From Acidobacteriaceae bacterium (GTDB lineage: Bacteria > Acidobacteriota > Terriglobia > Terriglobales > Acidobacteriaceae): a stretch of 44,246 bases of DNA. The stretch covers positions 1 to 44,246 of the forward strand of contig PMPH01000137.1 of NCBI GenBank assembly GCA_003161045.1. Direction: 5' to 3'. How positions within the stretch are numbered: the stretch's first letter is position 1; each line of letters starts with the position of its first letter. The position numbers and the translations under genes were made by a program. The notes beneath the pieces are model-generated. The model worked only from the letters and a program-made list of their open reading frames with translations, was not told where the DNA came from and did not search any database. This document shows positions 1-7,946 of this stretch, in pieces.

Positions 1-128
1 TAGGCGTCATCCAGCGGAATCTTCATCAGCGCTTCGGTAATGCGCAGGTGCGCCGTTGAACTGACCGGCAAAAATTCGGTCAAGCCTTCCACAATGCCCA
101 GCAAAACAGATTGAAGATAGGGGTTCAA
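1..128 (-). CDS. uppP: Undecaprenyl-diphosphatase UppP (BacA type), N-terminal part
   Basis: The gene runs off the left edge, so only about 42 N-terminal codons are present. The peptide contains [19 protein letters not shown], the first conserved membrane motif of the UppP/BacA family, with the glutamates and the PVSSTAHL segment implicated in catalysis. The enzyme dephosphorylates undecaprenyl diphosphate at the inner membrane and so recycles the carrier lipid for peptidoglycan and O-antigen. I chose the TTG start at 128-126 because GGAGG lies four bases upstream and no ATG is available in frame. It lies downstream of the rnj gene on the same strand, about 100 bp away and separated from it by a large hairpin. 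Confidence 0.9.
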   Translation of the reverse strand, partial: MNPYLQSVLLGIVEGLTEFLPVSSTAHLRITEALMKIPLDDA

Positions 129-149
129 GAAGCCTCCAGGGTGGGGTTG

Positions 150-196
150 GCGTACGGCGGCGAGAGTGAGCGCTGCTCACCCTCGCCGCCGTACGC
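150..196. other. Long near-perfect intergenic hairpin between rnj and uppP
   Basis: Positions 150-164 (GCGTACGGCGGCGAG) pair perfectly with 182-196. Inside, 166-171 (GTGAGC) pairs with 175-180 around the loop GCT, and the only mismatch is 165/181. This gives 21 paired bases in a 47-base palindrome. No T-run follows on either strand, so it is not a classical intrinsic terminator. It may act as an RNA-processing or stability element between rnj and uppP, or be a member of a dispersed palindromic repeat family. Confidence 0.75.
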
Positions 197-230
197 CGTA
201 GACGAAAACGCCGTCGCGCACTTGCCGCCG

Positions 231-1886
231 TCAGATCTCCAGAATTACCGGCATGATCATCGGCCTTCTTCCGGTGGTCTTCTGGATCAGCCGCTTCAAT
301 TCCGCGCGGACCTTTTCCTTGACCATGCCGTAGTCGGACTTCTGCTCGGTGCTCAGCCCGTCCAGCGTCTTGAGGACCATCTCGCGGGCCTGCTCGGTAA
401 TATCCGCGCCGCCAAAACCGCGCATGATGACCTCGGGCTGCTGCTGGACCTTGCCGGTACGCTTGTTGATGGCCAGCACCGCCAGAACCACGCCGTCCTC
501 GGAGAGAATGCGCCGGTCGCGCAGCACCAGTTCTTCCACCACGTCGATCGACGAGCCGGAGTCGATCAGCACCCGCCCGGTGGTCACCTTGTCTTTTTTG
601 CGCGCGTCCTTTTTGTCCAGTTCCAGCACGTCGCCGTCTTCGATCACAATGGCGTGCTCGACGGCGCCGGTCTCCATGGCGATCTGGGCGTGGCTGCGCA
701 GGTTGCCGTAGTTGCCGTGGACGGGGATGAAGTACTTGGGCCGCACCAGGTTGATCAGCAGCCGCATCTCCTCTTGAGAGCCGTGGCCGCTGACGTGGAT
801 CAGGCCGTTCGAGCCGTTGTCGTAGATGACGTTGGCGTCGCGGCGATAGAGGTGGTCGATGACCCGGAAGATGCTCTTCTCGTTGCCGGGAATGACTCTG
901 GAGCTGAGCAGCACCGTGTCGCCGGACTCGATGTGGACGTGCTTGTGGTTGTCCACCGCGGCGCGGCTCAGCGCGCTCATCGGCTCGCCCTGGGTGCCGC
1001 TGATCAGCACCAGCAACTGCTCGGGCGCGTAGTCGCGCATCTGCCCTGGGTTGATAATCAGCCCCTGGGGAACCTCGATGTAGCCCAGATCCTGCGCAAT
1101 CTCGGTCGATTCCATCATCGAGCGGCCCACGATGGCCACCTTGCGCTTGTGCGCCTGGGCCAGCTCGAGAGCAATACGGATGCGGTAGATAGACGAGGAG
1201 AAGCAACTGAAGAAGAGCTTCTTCTTGGCGCGCGAAAAGATCTCGTCCAGGCGCGGAACCACGGCCGACTCCGAGGGTGTGTAGCCGGAGCGCTCGACAT
1301 TGGTCGAGTCCTGCAGAAGGGCCAGCACGCCGCGCTTGCCGTACTCGGCAAAGGTGTGCAGATCGAAGAGCTTGCCGTCCAGCGGAGAGAGGTCGATCTT
1401 GAAGTCGCCGGTGTGGATGACCACGCCGACCGGGGTCTCGATGGCCAGGGCCACGGCGTCCACCAGCGAGTGGGTCACATGAATCGGCTCGATGGTGAAG
1501 GGGCCGATGGTGAACTTTTCCCTGGGCACGATCTCGATCAGCTCGGTCTCGTCCAGCAGCTGATTCTCTTCGAGGTTGCCTTCCACGTAGGCCAGCGTAA
1601 ACTCGGTGGCGTAGACCGGAACCTTGATTTCGTTCAGAATCCAGGGCAGTGCGCCGATGTGGTCCATGTGCCCGTGGGTGAGGATAATGGCGCGGACATG
1701 CGCTTTGTTTTCAACCAGGTAGGTGATATCGGGCACCACGATATCCACCCCTAGCAACTCCGACTCCGGGAACATCAGCCCGGCGTCGATCACGATAATA
1801 TCGTCTTCCCAACGCAGCGCGAGGCAGTTCATGCCGAACTCGCCCAGACCGCCCAGAGGTATGATTTTCAGCTTTTTTGTATGCAT
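231..1886 (-). CDS. rnj: Ribonuclease J (metallo-beta-lactamase/beta-CASP RNase)
   Basis: The 551-residue product has the usual RNase J length. The N-terminal metallo-beta-lactamase domain carries the zinc motif HGHMDH at residues 71-76 (many family members have HGHEDH), followed by conserved HVTHSL and HTGDFK segments and then a beta-CASP domain with the motif HVSGHGSQEE. RNase J is a 5'-3' exo- and endonuclease for mRNA turnover and rRNA processing. The start at 1886 is the first ATG before the conserved KLKIIPLGGLGEFGMN segment; no clear Shine-Dalgarno sequence precedes it. uppP follows on the same strand after a strong hairpin, so the two may be co-transcribed. Confidence 0.96.
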   Translation of the reverse strand: MHTKKLKIIPLGGLGEFGMNCLALRWEDDIIVIDAGLMFPESELLGVDIVVPDITYLVENKAHVRAIILTHGHMDHIGALPWILNEIKVPVYATEFTLAYVEGNLEENQLLDETELIEIVPREKFTIGPFTIEPIHVTHSLVDAVALAIETPVGVVIHTGDFKIDLSPLDGKLFDLHTFAEYGKRGVLALLQDSTNVERSGYTPSESAVVPRLDEIFSRAKKKLFFSCFSSSIYRIRIALELAQAHKRKVAIVGRSMMESTEIAQDLGYIEVPQGLIINPGQMRDYAPEQLLVLISGTQGEPMSALSRAAVDNHKHVHIESGDTVLLSSRVIPGNEKSIFRVIDHLYRRDANVIYDNGSNGLIHVSGHGSQEEMRLLINLVRPKYFIPVHGNYGNLRSHAQIAMETGAVEHAIVIEDGDVLELDKKDARKKDKVTTGRVLIDSGSSIDVVEELVLRDRRILSEDGVVLAVLAINKRTGKVQQQPEVIMRGFGGADITEQAREMVLKTLDGLSTEQKSDYGMVKEKVRAELKRLIQKTTGRRPMIMPVILEI

Positions 1887-1950
1887 CTGTCAGATTCGAT
1901 GCTATCACTTACGGGCTCGACAGAGGATTTATACGGCGCAGTTGCCCCGA

Positions 1951-2070
1951 TTAGAGCGGTTCTCCAGTTAATATGGAGTTGCGAAAACCCTGAGAGGTGG
2001 TTATTTCTCAAGAAAATGCCACTCAGAGGCGGTTGTCTCCCTTTATTTACAGCAACTATAGAACTGTTCC
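1951..2070. repeat. Degenerate palindromic repeat of the TAGAGC family
   Basis: The segment starts with TTAGAGCGGTTCTCCAG and ends with a degenerate inverse copy (AGAACTGTTCC). Its core at about 1996-2030 is an inverted repeat in which GTGGTTATTTCT faces AGAAAATGCCAC. This is related to the GTGGCTTTTT core seen at 28987-29010, 32763-32829 and 36416-36480. It is intergenic and no coding potential is convincing. It is a diverged member of the repeat set described in the findings. Confidence 0.5.
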
Positions 2071-2364
2071 AGGGTTCACAAAAGCGGAATATGAAAATGT
2101 CGGCAACCGAATACGAAAATGCCGGCGAACTGCAAACAGGTGTACAGTATTGCTCAGAAGCCGGGAGTGGCCAGCGGCTATTGTTGATAACGCCCGGATG
2201 CGAAGACGGCAACCCGTGCGTTACGAGGCAGATGCAAGGGAAGGTTCCCCGCCCTGATGCATCTCCGGCCGGCCTGAAGGCTCCGGTTGGCGGATGGTTT
2301 TTCACGGCAGCACAGCATTCCACGCAGTTCAAAAGGAACTGCGGACACCTCAAGGAGGTGGCAG
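2071..2364 (+). promoter_or_regulatory. Structured leader upstream of the Gly/His-rich gene
   Basis: This gene-free stretch begins with an imperfect direct repeat of about 22 bp (2087-2109 and 2110-2131, sharing GAATA-GAAAATG-CGGC). It then holds a possible hairpin in which AGATGCA (about 2228) faces TGCATCT (about 2260), and a short one, GCAGTTC/GAACTGC, at about 2325-2343. AAGGAGG at 2352-2358 is a strong ribosome binding site for the gene at 2365. The leader is long enough to be regulatory, but I recognise no named riboswitch. Confidence 0.35.
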
Positions 2365-3024
2365 ATGAAAGGTCTTAAGACTTTACTCGGTTCCGCGGCA
2401 TTGCTCGTGAGCTTGGTTCTGGCTATGGCTCCAGCGGCTCACGCGCAAGTGGTAGTCGGCATTGACATCGGCGGCCCGCCGCCGGTTTGCCCGTACGGCT
2501 TCTATGAATATCCGCCGTATGAGTGCGCGCCCTATGGCTTTTACGGCCCGGGGTTCTTCTACAACGGGATATTCCTGGGCGTAGGCCCCTGGGCCGGTTG
2601 GGGTTATGGCCACGGCTGGGGCGGCCATCGCTTCAGGGATGCTGGCGGCGGAAGCTACCACGGTCGCGGCGGCTATGAGGCCGAGCATGGCCACTGGGCC
2701 CACGGCGGTGGTGGTGATCACGGATATGGCCACGGCGGTGGCGGACCGCACGGTGGTGGTGGATATGGCCACGGTGGTGGTGGATATGGCCACGGTGGTG
2801 GCGGATATGCTGGTGGCGGTCATGCTGCTGGTGGCGGTGGTGGCGGTGGCGGTCATGCTGCTGGTGCCGGTGGTGGTGGCGGTGGCCACGCTGGCGGTGG
2901 TGGTGGCGGCCATGCTGGCGGTGGCGGCGGTCATGCTGGCGGTGGCGGCGGTCATGCTGGCGGTGGCGGCGGCGGCCATGCTGGTGGCGGCGGCGATGGA
3001 CATGGTGGTCACGGCGGACACTAG
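2365..3024 (+). CDS. Secreted glycine/histidine-rich repeat protein
   Basis: The 219-residue product starts with a clear signal peptide ending in AHA-QVVVG (about residues 1-27). Next comes a Tyr/Pro/Cys segment (CPYGFYEYPPYECAPYGFYG) that I associate with small secreted proteins of Acidobacteria, then GPWAGWGYGHGWGGHRFR. From about residue 110 to the end it is almost only Gly and His with some Ala, in GGGGGH-type repeats. The ATG at 2365 is preceded by AAGGAGG. The protein is likely exported. The His/Gly tail could bind metal or form a flexible surface coat, but that is inference. It has no operon partner; a bidirectional terminator follows. Confidence 0.8.
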   Translation: MKGLKTLLGSAALLVSLVLAMAPAAHAQVVVGIDIGGPPPVCPYGFYEYPPYECAPYGFYGPGFFYNGIFLGVGPWAGWGYGHGWGGHRFRDAGGGSYHGRGGYEAEHGHWAHGGGGDHGYGHGGGGPHGGGGYGHGGGGYGHGGGGYAGGGHAAGGGGGGGGHAAGAGGGGGGHAGGGGGGHAGGGGGHAGGGGGHAGGGGGGHAGGGGDGHGGHGGH

Positions 3025-3064
3025 TAAGCGGCAGCCTCCAAGTCAGTCAGCGCATTATGCGAGA

Positions 3065-3092
3065 AGCGGCGGAGCATCCCAGCTCCGCCGCT
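3065..3092. terminator. Bidirectional hairpin terminator
   Basis: AGCGGCGGAGC (3065-3075) pairs perfectly with 3082-3092 around a six-base loop. It lies between the convergent ends of the Gly/His-rich gene (3024) and dapD (3112). The T-tract is weak (TTTGCGTTT on the plus strand). Confidence 0.7.
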
Positions 3093-3111
3093 TTGCGTTT
3101 GCCAGCTTGTT

Positions 3112-4008
3112 CTATCGCAGCAGCTCTTCCAGCATGGTGCTCAAGTCCGTTTTCTCGTCGCGGTACTTGACGATCACCGGCGCGTAGAGGCTCAAGCCCC
3201 ACTCCTGGCTGTTTTTATGGCCCTTGCCCTTGCCGATGGCGCGCGAGCCCGGCACCACCACTGCGTTTTCGGGGATGATGAGCGGCAGCTCGGCCGTGGC
3301 GCGCAGGATTTCGCCGTTGACCAGATCGAAGACCGGGGTTCCGCGGGTGAGAATGGTTCCAGCCGCCACCACCGCGCCCTTGCGCACGATGGCGCCCTCG
3401 TAGATTCCGCAATTGCCGCCTACCAGCACGTCGTCCTCGATGATCACCGGGCTGGCGTTGACCGGCTCGAGCACCCCGCCAATCTGTGCCGCGGCGCTCA
3501 GGTGGACGCGCTTGCCAATCTGCGCGCAGGAGCCGACTAGCGCGTGCGAATCCACCATCGTGCCCTCGTCCACCCACGCCCCGGCGTTGATGTACATGGG
3601 GGGCATGCAGACCACGCCGCGTGCCACGTAAGCCCCGCTGCGCACCGACGAGCCGCCGGGAACCAGGCGCACCCCGTCGTCAGCGCCAAAATGGCGGATT
3701 GGGTAGGTGTTCTTGTCGACAAATGAAAGGCCAGAGGCGGTAAATGAAAGGCTAGGGGCGGAATGCGAAGCGGCGGGAAACTCCTCCAGCACGCCCAGGC
3801 GAAAGCCCAGCAGGATGCCCTGCTTGACCCAGGCGTTGACCCGCCAGCCGGAGGGCGAGGCGGGGTCGGGCGAGGCGGCGCGCACTTCGCCGCGCTCCAG
3901 GGCCGCGCGAAGCTGAAGAAAGGCCGCCATGGCGGCCTGATCTCCGACGGCGCCAGTGCCGGCGGCAAAGAAGCGCTCAATGGTCTTTTGCAGTTGGGTG
4001 ATGTTCAT
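3112..4008 (-). CDS. dapD: 2,3,4,5-tetrahydropyridine-2,6-dicarboxylate N-succinyltransferase
   Basis: This 298-residue protein makes N-succinyl-2-amino-6-ketopimelate in the succinylase branch of DAP/lysine synthesis, feeding peptidoglycan. The conserved segments [67 protein letters not shown] and GGVLEP, with left-handed beta-helix hexapeptide repeats, identify it. The family is usually about 275 residues. The extra residues lie around 82-96, where a 21-base tandem duplication (3721-3741 and 3742-3761) encodes a repeated (P/S)LSF element. The start ATG at 4008 precedes the usual N-terminal helix. No neighbouring dap genes are present. Confidence 0.96.
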   Translation of the reverse strand: MNITQLQKTIERFFAAGTGAVGDQAAMAAFLQLRAALERGEVRAASPDPASPSGWRVNAWVKQGILLGFRLGVLEEFPAASHSAPSLSFTASGLSFVDKNTYPIRHFGADDGVRLVPGGSSVRSGAYVARGVVCMPPMYINAGAWVDEGTMVDSHALVGSCAQIGKRVHLSAAAQIGGVLEPVNASPVIIEDDVLVGGNCGIYEGAIVRKGAVVAAGTILTRGTPVFDLVNGEILRATAELPLIIPENAVVVPGSRAIGKGKGHKNSQEWGLSLYAPVIVKYRDEKTDLSTMLEELLR

Positions 4009-4040
4009 GGCATTCTGAGTCTATCAAGAGACAGGCCACA

Positions 4041-4095
4041 GGCCACGGGCGGCAGACAGGCCGTGGGCGGCAGACAGGCTTGGGGCGCCGGAATG
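4041..4095. repeat. 18-bp tandem repeat upstream of dapD
   Basis: GGCCACGGGCGGCAGACA (4041-4058) is followed directly by a copy with one change (4059-4076) and a third partial copy (GGCTTGGGGCG). The repeats lie just upstream of the dapD start, so they may affect its promoter region. The rest of 4096-4305 holds no convincing gene. Confidence 0.6.
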
Positions 4096-4305
4096 CCAGC
4101 TCCGCAACATTTGCCGTGACTCTCTGCCGCCAATCACGGCTTTGTTCAGTCCTGGGCTGCCGCTGCCTATCGCCAGCCAGTCGCCAACCGTCCGCCAGCG
4201 TCAACCAGGGGAAGAAGGAGAATTGTTCGCCAAGCGGCGACAACCCCGCCGGGCGCAGTGTGTGCCGGCGCTTATTGCCGTCCGGTGGTGAGCCGCGTTT
4301 GGACC

Positions 4306-4659
4306 TCAGGCCGCCGCCCTGTGAGGCAGTTTGGGGGGCAGTTTGGGGGGCGCTTGCCTGTGCTGGTGGATCGACTGCAGCCGGAAGCGGTTTTCTCCCT
4401 CGGGAATCATCGCCAGCGGGACCGGAGCGCGGTCCGGCTTGGCGTGCAAGTGACGCGATTCCAGCCAGGAGCACAGCCGGGGATCGAAGATGTCGGACTG
4501 GCCTTGCCAGAAATCGGGCGGAAGATCGCACTGAATCTGAAGATGACCCAATTGCAATTCGATGATGGAAATGCTTTTGGGAAAATAGCGCCGGACATTG
4601 CTTGTGCCTATATGCAGTCCGGTGACTCCGCGTCCCTTGCTTCGTGTCTTGACTACCAT
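4306..4659 (-). CDS. Small conserved hypothetical protein
   Basis: The 117-residue product starts at the ATG 4659-4657; a longer form from 4710 is possible. The middle, [20 protein letters not shown], then [14 protein letters not shown] and [17 protein letters not shown], looks like a genuine folded domain with balanced composition, unlike the overlapping frames. I believe similar short proteins occur in Acidobacteria, but I cannot name a function. The C-terminus ends in a Pro/Lys repeat (PPKLPPKLP) encoded by a 12-base tandem duplication at about 4327-4350, which suggests a drifting tail. Confidence 0.6.
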   Translation of the reverse strand: MVVKTRSKGRGVTGLHIGTSNVRRYFPKSISIIELQLGHLQIQCDLPPDFWQGQSDIFDPRLCSWLESRHLHAKPDRAPVPLAMIPEGENRFRLQSIHQHRQAPPKLPPKLPHRAAA

Positions 4660-5012
4660 TACGTACCTGCCGTTCAAAGGTGGATGAGGTAAGTCTAGGA
4701 AGCAGATCAAGGAAAATGGGTTGCCGGTGGCAAGAATCTATAACATCGAGTCCTCATTTGGAACTTGCCGGCCGAAATGCCACTTCGGGTAGATAGTGCG
4801 CCTCCTTATTAATACTGACAAGGAGTATTATCTCCCAGTTTCTCACCGTGTTAAGACGATAACATTTTATACGCAACAATCAAAAGGATAAGGTAAAGGA
4901 GGGTTGAAAAACTGATGAAAACCTCCGGCTCGACGGCGGATGGTTCAGCCAACTGGGAGCGGCTGCGCGGGACGCCGCTTCGCATAAAGCTATGAAGCGA
5001 TTGGGGAAGCCC
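4660..5012. other. Gene-free AT-richer spacer
   Basis: This 353-base stretch has no convincing gene. It contains an inverted repeat AATACT-N7-AGTATT at about 4814-4832 in an AT-rich patch, a plausible promoter or operator for the minus-strand gene at 4659. AGGAGGG at about 4899 precedes only a 26-codon frame starting at 4915, which I do not regard as a gene. Confidence 0.4.
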
Positions 5013-5501
5013 TCAAGCCGCTGGCTGGCTCAGGCTCCAACCCTCCGGCTGGCGCCTCAGTTCAAACTTGTAGCCGAAGCCCTTGGCGTTGTCGATGTAA
5101 CGGATGAAATCCGGCTGAAATTCATACAAGGCGCTCTGGCGGATGGCCAGGCGGAAGATCCGTCCCAGCTTGAAGCGCTCGCAGTAGGCCACGAGCAGCG
5201 CGTGGCGGCGTTCCGGGCGGGTAACCTTGTTCACCAGGCCGCGCATCTCGACGCCGCGAATCTGCTTCCAGCTTTCGACCTTCCGGTAGACCGTGGCGGC
5301 CGCGCGGGGCTCATTTCTCAGGTTCTGGCTGTGCCGGCTGCTCTCGGAAGAGAGCCAGTAGAGGGTGAGTTCCTCATCGGCAATGTAGAAGAGCGGCGTC
5401 ACCGCGGCCAAGCCTTCCTCGCCGCTGGAGGCCAGTGCGAGGGTCGTCTCCTGGCCCAGCAGCGCGGCCACCAGTTTGAGTTGTTCCCGCGGTTGCATCA
5501 T
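5013..5501 (-). CDS. Pyridoxamine 5'-phosphate oxidase-like flavin-binding protein
   Basis: This 162-residue protein fits the split-barrel FMN-binding fold of the PNPOx-like/YhbP group. After an N-terminal helix it reads TLALASSGEEGLAAVTPLFYIADEELTLYWLSSESSRHSQNL and then AAATVY, the pattern of strands in which a flavin-binding protein compares substrate and product lifetimes. True PdxH signatures are absent, so a PNPO role in vitamin B6 synthesis is unlikely. The start ATG at 5501 follows GGAAAGAG; a second ATG is adjacent at 5498. It is probably a cytosolic FMN- or heme-utilising protein of unknown substrate. Confidence 0.75.
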   Translation of the reverse strand: MMQPREQLKLVAALLGQETTLALASSGEEGLAAVTPLFYIADEELTLYWLSSESSRHSQNLRNEPRAAATVYRKVESWKQIRGVEMRGLVNKVTRPERRHALLVAYCERFKLGRIFRLAIRQSALYEFQPDFIRYIDNAKGFGYKFELRRQPEGWSLSQPAA

Positions 5502-5649
5502 CGCTCTTTCCCGGATTGATGTGCCCGGATCGCACTCCAGTTGGAGGCTTTCATCTTACACGCCGGTTGCGGCCAAGGCCGAGGCCGGGTTTGCATCCGC
5601 CGCGAATTGGCCCATCGAGCCTCTCTGGCCAGAACGCAGGTAAAAAAGC

Positions 5650-5684
5650 AGAAGAGGCAGCCCCAACCGCGGGCTGCCTCTTCT
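5650..5684 (-). terminator. Intrinsic terminator downstream of the porin remnant
   Basis: A 14-bp perfect stem (5650-5663 with 5671-5684) is followed on the minus strand by GCTTTTTTA. The stem and loop are almost identical to the terminator at 7870-7900, which shows that the two came from duplicated porin genes. Confidence 0.9.
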
Positions 5685-5712
5685 GATGCTGCCTGATCCG
5701 CTGGTTGGCGGT

Positions 5713-5796
5713 TTACGGCAGATAGTAGCGGAAGGAGGTCCAGATCATATTCTCGATGCCCTTGTAGTAAAGCGCATCGCCGATAGATCCTGCCAT
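5713..5796 (-). pseudogene. 3' remnant of a third porin gene
   Basis: The minus-strand frame encodes GSIGDALYYKGIENMIW then TSFRYYLP and stop. The C-terminus of the complete porin at 7947-9977 ends LYTPKTINQIVMTSFRYYLP, so this is the last strand of a paralogous barrel. No gene body precedes it: the frame opens just after the terminator of the next porin. The remnant keeps its own terminator at 5650-5684. It is best explained as the scar of a deletion or replacement in a tandem porin array. Confidence 0.8.
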
Positions 5797-5810
5797 CCAC
5801 TCAAAGGGCA

Positions 5811-5845
5811 AAACACAGGGGGAACCGGTAGTTCCCCCTGTGTTT
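5811..5845 (-). terminator. Hairpin terminator of the 529-residue porin
   Basis: AAACACAGGGGGAAC (5811-5825) pairs perfectly with 5831-5845 around CGGTA. It lies 16 bases after the stop codon of the porin at 5862-7451. Its sequence differs from the two duplicated porin terminators. Confidence 0.85.
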
Positions 5846-5861
5846 CCAAGTGCGGGCTGCG

Positions 5862-7451
5862 TTAAAAGTTGTACTGGGTGAAGATCGAGACGACATTGGC
5901 GTCGTTTTTCGGGGCGCCGACGGCGGTGGGGTTGAGGTAGTGGAGGTTCGAGTCGCCGAGGGCGATGTCCAGGTTCTTATTGAAATTGTAAGCGATGCCG
6001 CCGACGGTGCGCGAGTACTGCGTGGCCTGATCGTTGGTGGCGTTGCTGTACGGCTCGTAGTGCTGATACATGCCGAAGGCATGGAAGGGCGACTTGGCGT
6101 TGCCGAGGCGGGCGTTGCCCTCGAATGCGTAGCCCATCTGGGTGTTGTCGGAGTTCTTGACGTTGTGGCTCAGATCGTACTGGCCGGTGAGCAGGTAGCC
6201 CTTGCCGGGGGTCTGATAGTGGACCATGACGACCGTGCGGTCCATTGCGTAATGGCCGGAAGCGGCGGAGCTGGGGGCGACGTTGGTGAAGCCGAGGTCG
6301 CCGAAGACGGTCACACCCAGGCCGGTGCGATCGGCCTTGGTGCCCAAGGGGTACCAGGTCGCGCGGCCCATGAACTGCTTGGTGCCGCTCAGCTCGGTGG
6401 TGTTATAGGCGCCGTTGGTGTAGATGCCCAGGTCGTAGTCCAGGTATTCCTTGCCGTTGAACTTGATCGGGCCATGCGCCTTGACGCCCGCGTAGGTGGA
6501 GCTCAGGCCGCTCGCGTAGTCCATGGGCATCTTGTAGGTGTAGCGGTGACCGGTCAGGCCCTCTTCCCAGTCGGTCAGCGAGTTCTGCGTCTGGCCGAAG
6601 GTGATCTTGGTGTCCTTGAAGTACTGGTTGCTGGCGAACAGCTTGTTCAAGTCAACGTAGCCGTACTTCAGGCGGAGGGTAAGGCTCTGATCGGTCGTGT
6701 AAGTGTTCGTGATCGTCGGCGTGCAAGGAAGAGAGGTGCATGCGCTCGCCGTCGAGGTCACCGCTGTCACTGTCGATGTCCGGTATATGTCGGGCGTAAT
6801 GCGCAGGGTAACGGCGTCGCTCGGTGTGTAGAACAGGTTGATGTAGGTACGGGTCACCTCGAAGGCGTTGTAGTTCTGGTCCGTTATCGAGGAGGGCCTG
6901 GTCTGGTTGTCGATGAATTGCGTAGAGCCGTCATAGTCCGACCAGTAGCTGTAGTCGGCGAAGAAGGTGGCGCCGATCTTGACCTTGCCGAACGCGAGGG
7001 GTGAGAGCTCGGATTTCTTTACTGACTTGGCCTGTTCTTCTTGAACGGTGCCGACGATTGCAGCCTGCGTGCCCTTCAGGTCATTCACGTTCGACTGCAG
7101 CGTGGTGACGGCCGTCGAGTTGTCGGTCACAGCCTGCTGCTGGGCCGAGGCGGCTTCTTGCGCCTTGTCGGCGGCGGCCTGGGCGTTGGCCGCGGCCAAC
7201 TCGGCCCGCTTCATCTGTGCGTCCTTGTCGGCGAGGCCGGTTTTAAGGCTGTCGATCTGGCTCGCCTGGCTTTCCAACTCGTGGCGCAGAGACTGAATCT
7301 GCTCGGCTACCGTGGATCCGGCGGTCTTTTTAGCCTTCCGGGTTGTCGTGTGCTTCTTCACCGGCGGCTGGGTTTCACTGGTCTGTCCATAGCAAGCGAC
7401 AAAACTGACTGCCAGTACCGACGCGGCAGCTATTTTCAATCTGAAGTTCAT
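5862..7451 (-). CDS. Outer-membrane porin with N-terminal coiled coil (529 aa)
   Basis: The protein has a signal sequence with a possible lipobox-like FVAC (residues 17-20), a Lys/Thr-rich linker (PPVKKHTTTRKAKK), a coiled coil at about 48-145, then a barrel of alternating strands ending in TQYNF with the terminal aromatic residue typical of outer-membrane proteins. Segments such as KYGYVDLNKLF, GQTQNSLTDWEEGL and YDLGIYTNGAYN fit a phosphate/anion-type porin or related channel, but the substrate is unknown. The coiled coil may reach towards peptidoglycan (inference). The start ATG at 7451 follows GAGAGGCCC. Its first 145 residues closely match the neighbour at 7947-9977, while the barrel does not. 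Confidence 0.85.
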   Translation of the reverse strand: MNFRLKIAAASVLAVSFVACYGQTSETQPPVKKHTTTRKAKKTAGSTVAEQIQSLRHELESQASQIDSLKTGLADKDAQMKRAELAAANAQAAADKAQEAASAQQQAVTDNSTAVTTLQSNVNDLKGTQAAIVGTVQEEQAKSVKKSELSPLAFGKVKIGATFFADYSYWSDYDGSTQFIDNQTRPSSITDQNYNAFEVTRTYINLFYTPSDAVTLRITPDIYRTSTVTAVTSTASACTSLPCTPTITNTYTTDQSLTLRLKYGYVDLNKLFASNQYFKDTKITFGQTQNSLTDWEEGLTGHRYTYKMPMDYASGLSSTYAGVKAHGPIKFNGKEYLDYDLGIYTNGAYNTTELSGTKQFMGRATWYPLGTKADRTGLGVTVFGDLGFTNVAPSSAASGHYAMDRTVVMVHYQTPGKGYLLTGQYDLSHNVKNSDNTQMGYAFEGNARLGNAKSPFHAFGMYQHYEPYSNATNDQATQYSRTVGGIAYNFNKNLDIALGDSNLHYLNPTAVGAPKNDANVVSIFTQYNF

Positions 7452-7869
7452 TGGGCCTCTCATTTCCTTAGTAAGTCCGATTAAATTGTGGCTGCGCTCG
7501 CCTTGCATGGCGGGCGCCCTCAACTCCCGCATCCCTCGGATCCTCTTGCAGAAAGCCGAATCGTGTTCCTGCGGAGATGCGGAATGTAAGTCCACGGCCG
7601 AATAGTGTTAAGTCAGCGCACGTTAAGTCCGCGTACACAGCTCTACTCCCGGCCGCTTTCCAGCTCAAGACTCGCAAAAGAAGATGAATATACGGCCAAT
7701 TCATGCACTTTTAATAGTGCTATTCATGTTATCCGCAATAAGTTAGGGGCGAAGCGATGAATTGATTGTCTGTTAATGCTTGCGGTCTGGCCTGACTGAT
7801 AAAAGAAGCGCGATAAGAGTGTCCCGCACCCATCTTCGCCAGGAACCCGGCATTTTCGTCATAAAACAG
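7452..7869 (-). promoter_or_regulatory. Leader and promoter region of the 529-aa porin, homologous to the other porin leader
   Basis: The segment near 7492-7530 (CATGGCGGGCGCCCTCAACT and flanks) matches 10028-10055 in front of the second porin, as does the ribosome-binding region GAGAGGCCC. An AT-rich patch at about 7700-7745 includes the inverted repeat GCACT-N6-AGTGC and may hold the promoter. No further gene is visible. Confidence 0.5.
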
Positions 7870-7900
7870 AAGAGGCAGCCCCAACCGCGGGCTGCCTCTT
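7870..7900 (-). terminator. Intrinsic terminator of the 676-aa porin
   Basis: AAGAGGCAGCCC (7870-7881) pairs perfectly with 7889-7900, and CTGTTTTAT follows on the minus strand. It is nearly identical in stem and loop to 5650-5684. Confidence 0.9.
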
Positions 7901-7946
7901 GCTTTGGTGCGCCGAACCCTGGGGTTCGGGGTTGGCCGTAAGCGGT

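Noticed and set aside
7-1754. Long open frames on both strands overlapping rnj (7-1206 minus and 111-1754 plus)
   Set aside because: They are Arg/His/Ala-rich shadows of the high-GC rnj gene without domain similarity. The real frame has the full RNase J motifs.
4915-4995. Possible 26-codon gene starting at ATG 4915 after AGGAGGG
   Set aside because: The spacing is long (11 bases), there is no conserved feature, and the peptide looks random.
5850-7004. 384-codon plus-strand frame antisense to the porin
   Set aside because: It is Val/Gly/Ala-rich antisense sequence and has no ribosome binding site. The minus strand encodes a clear porin.
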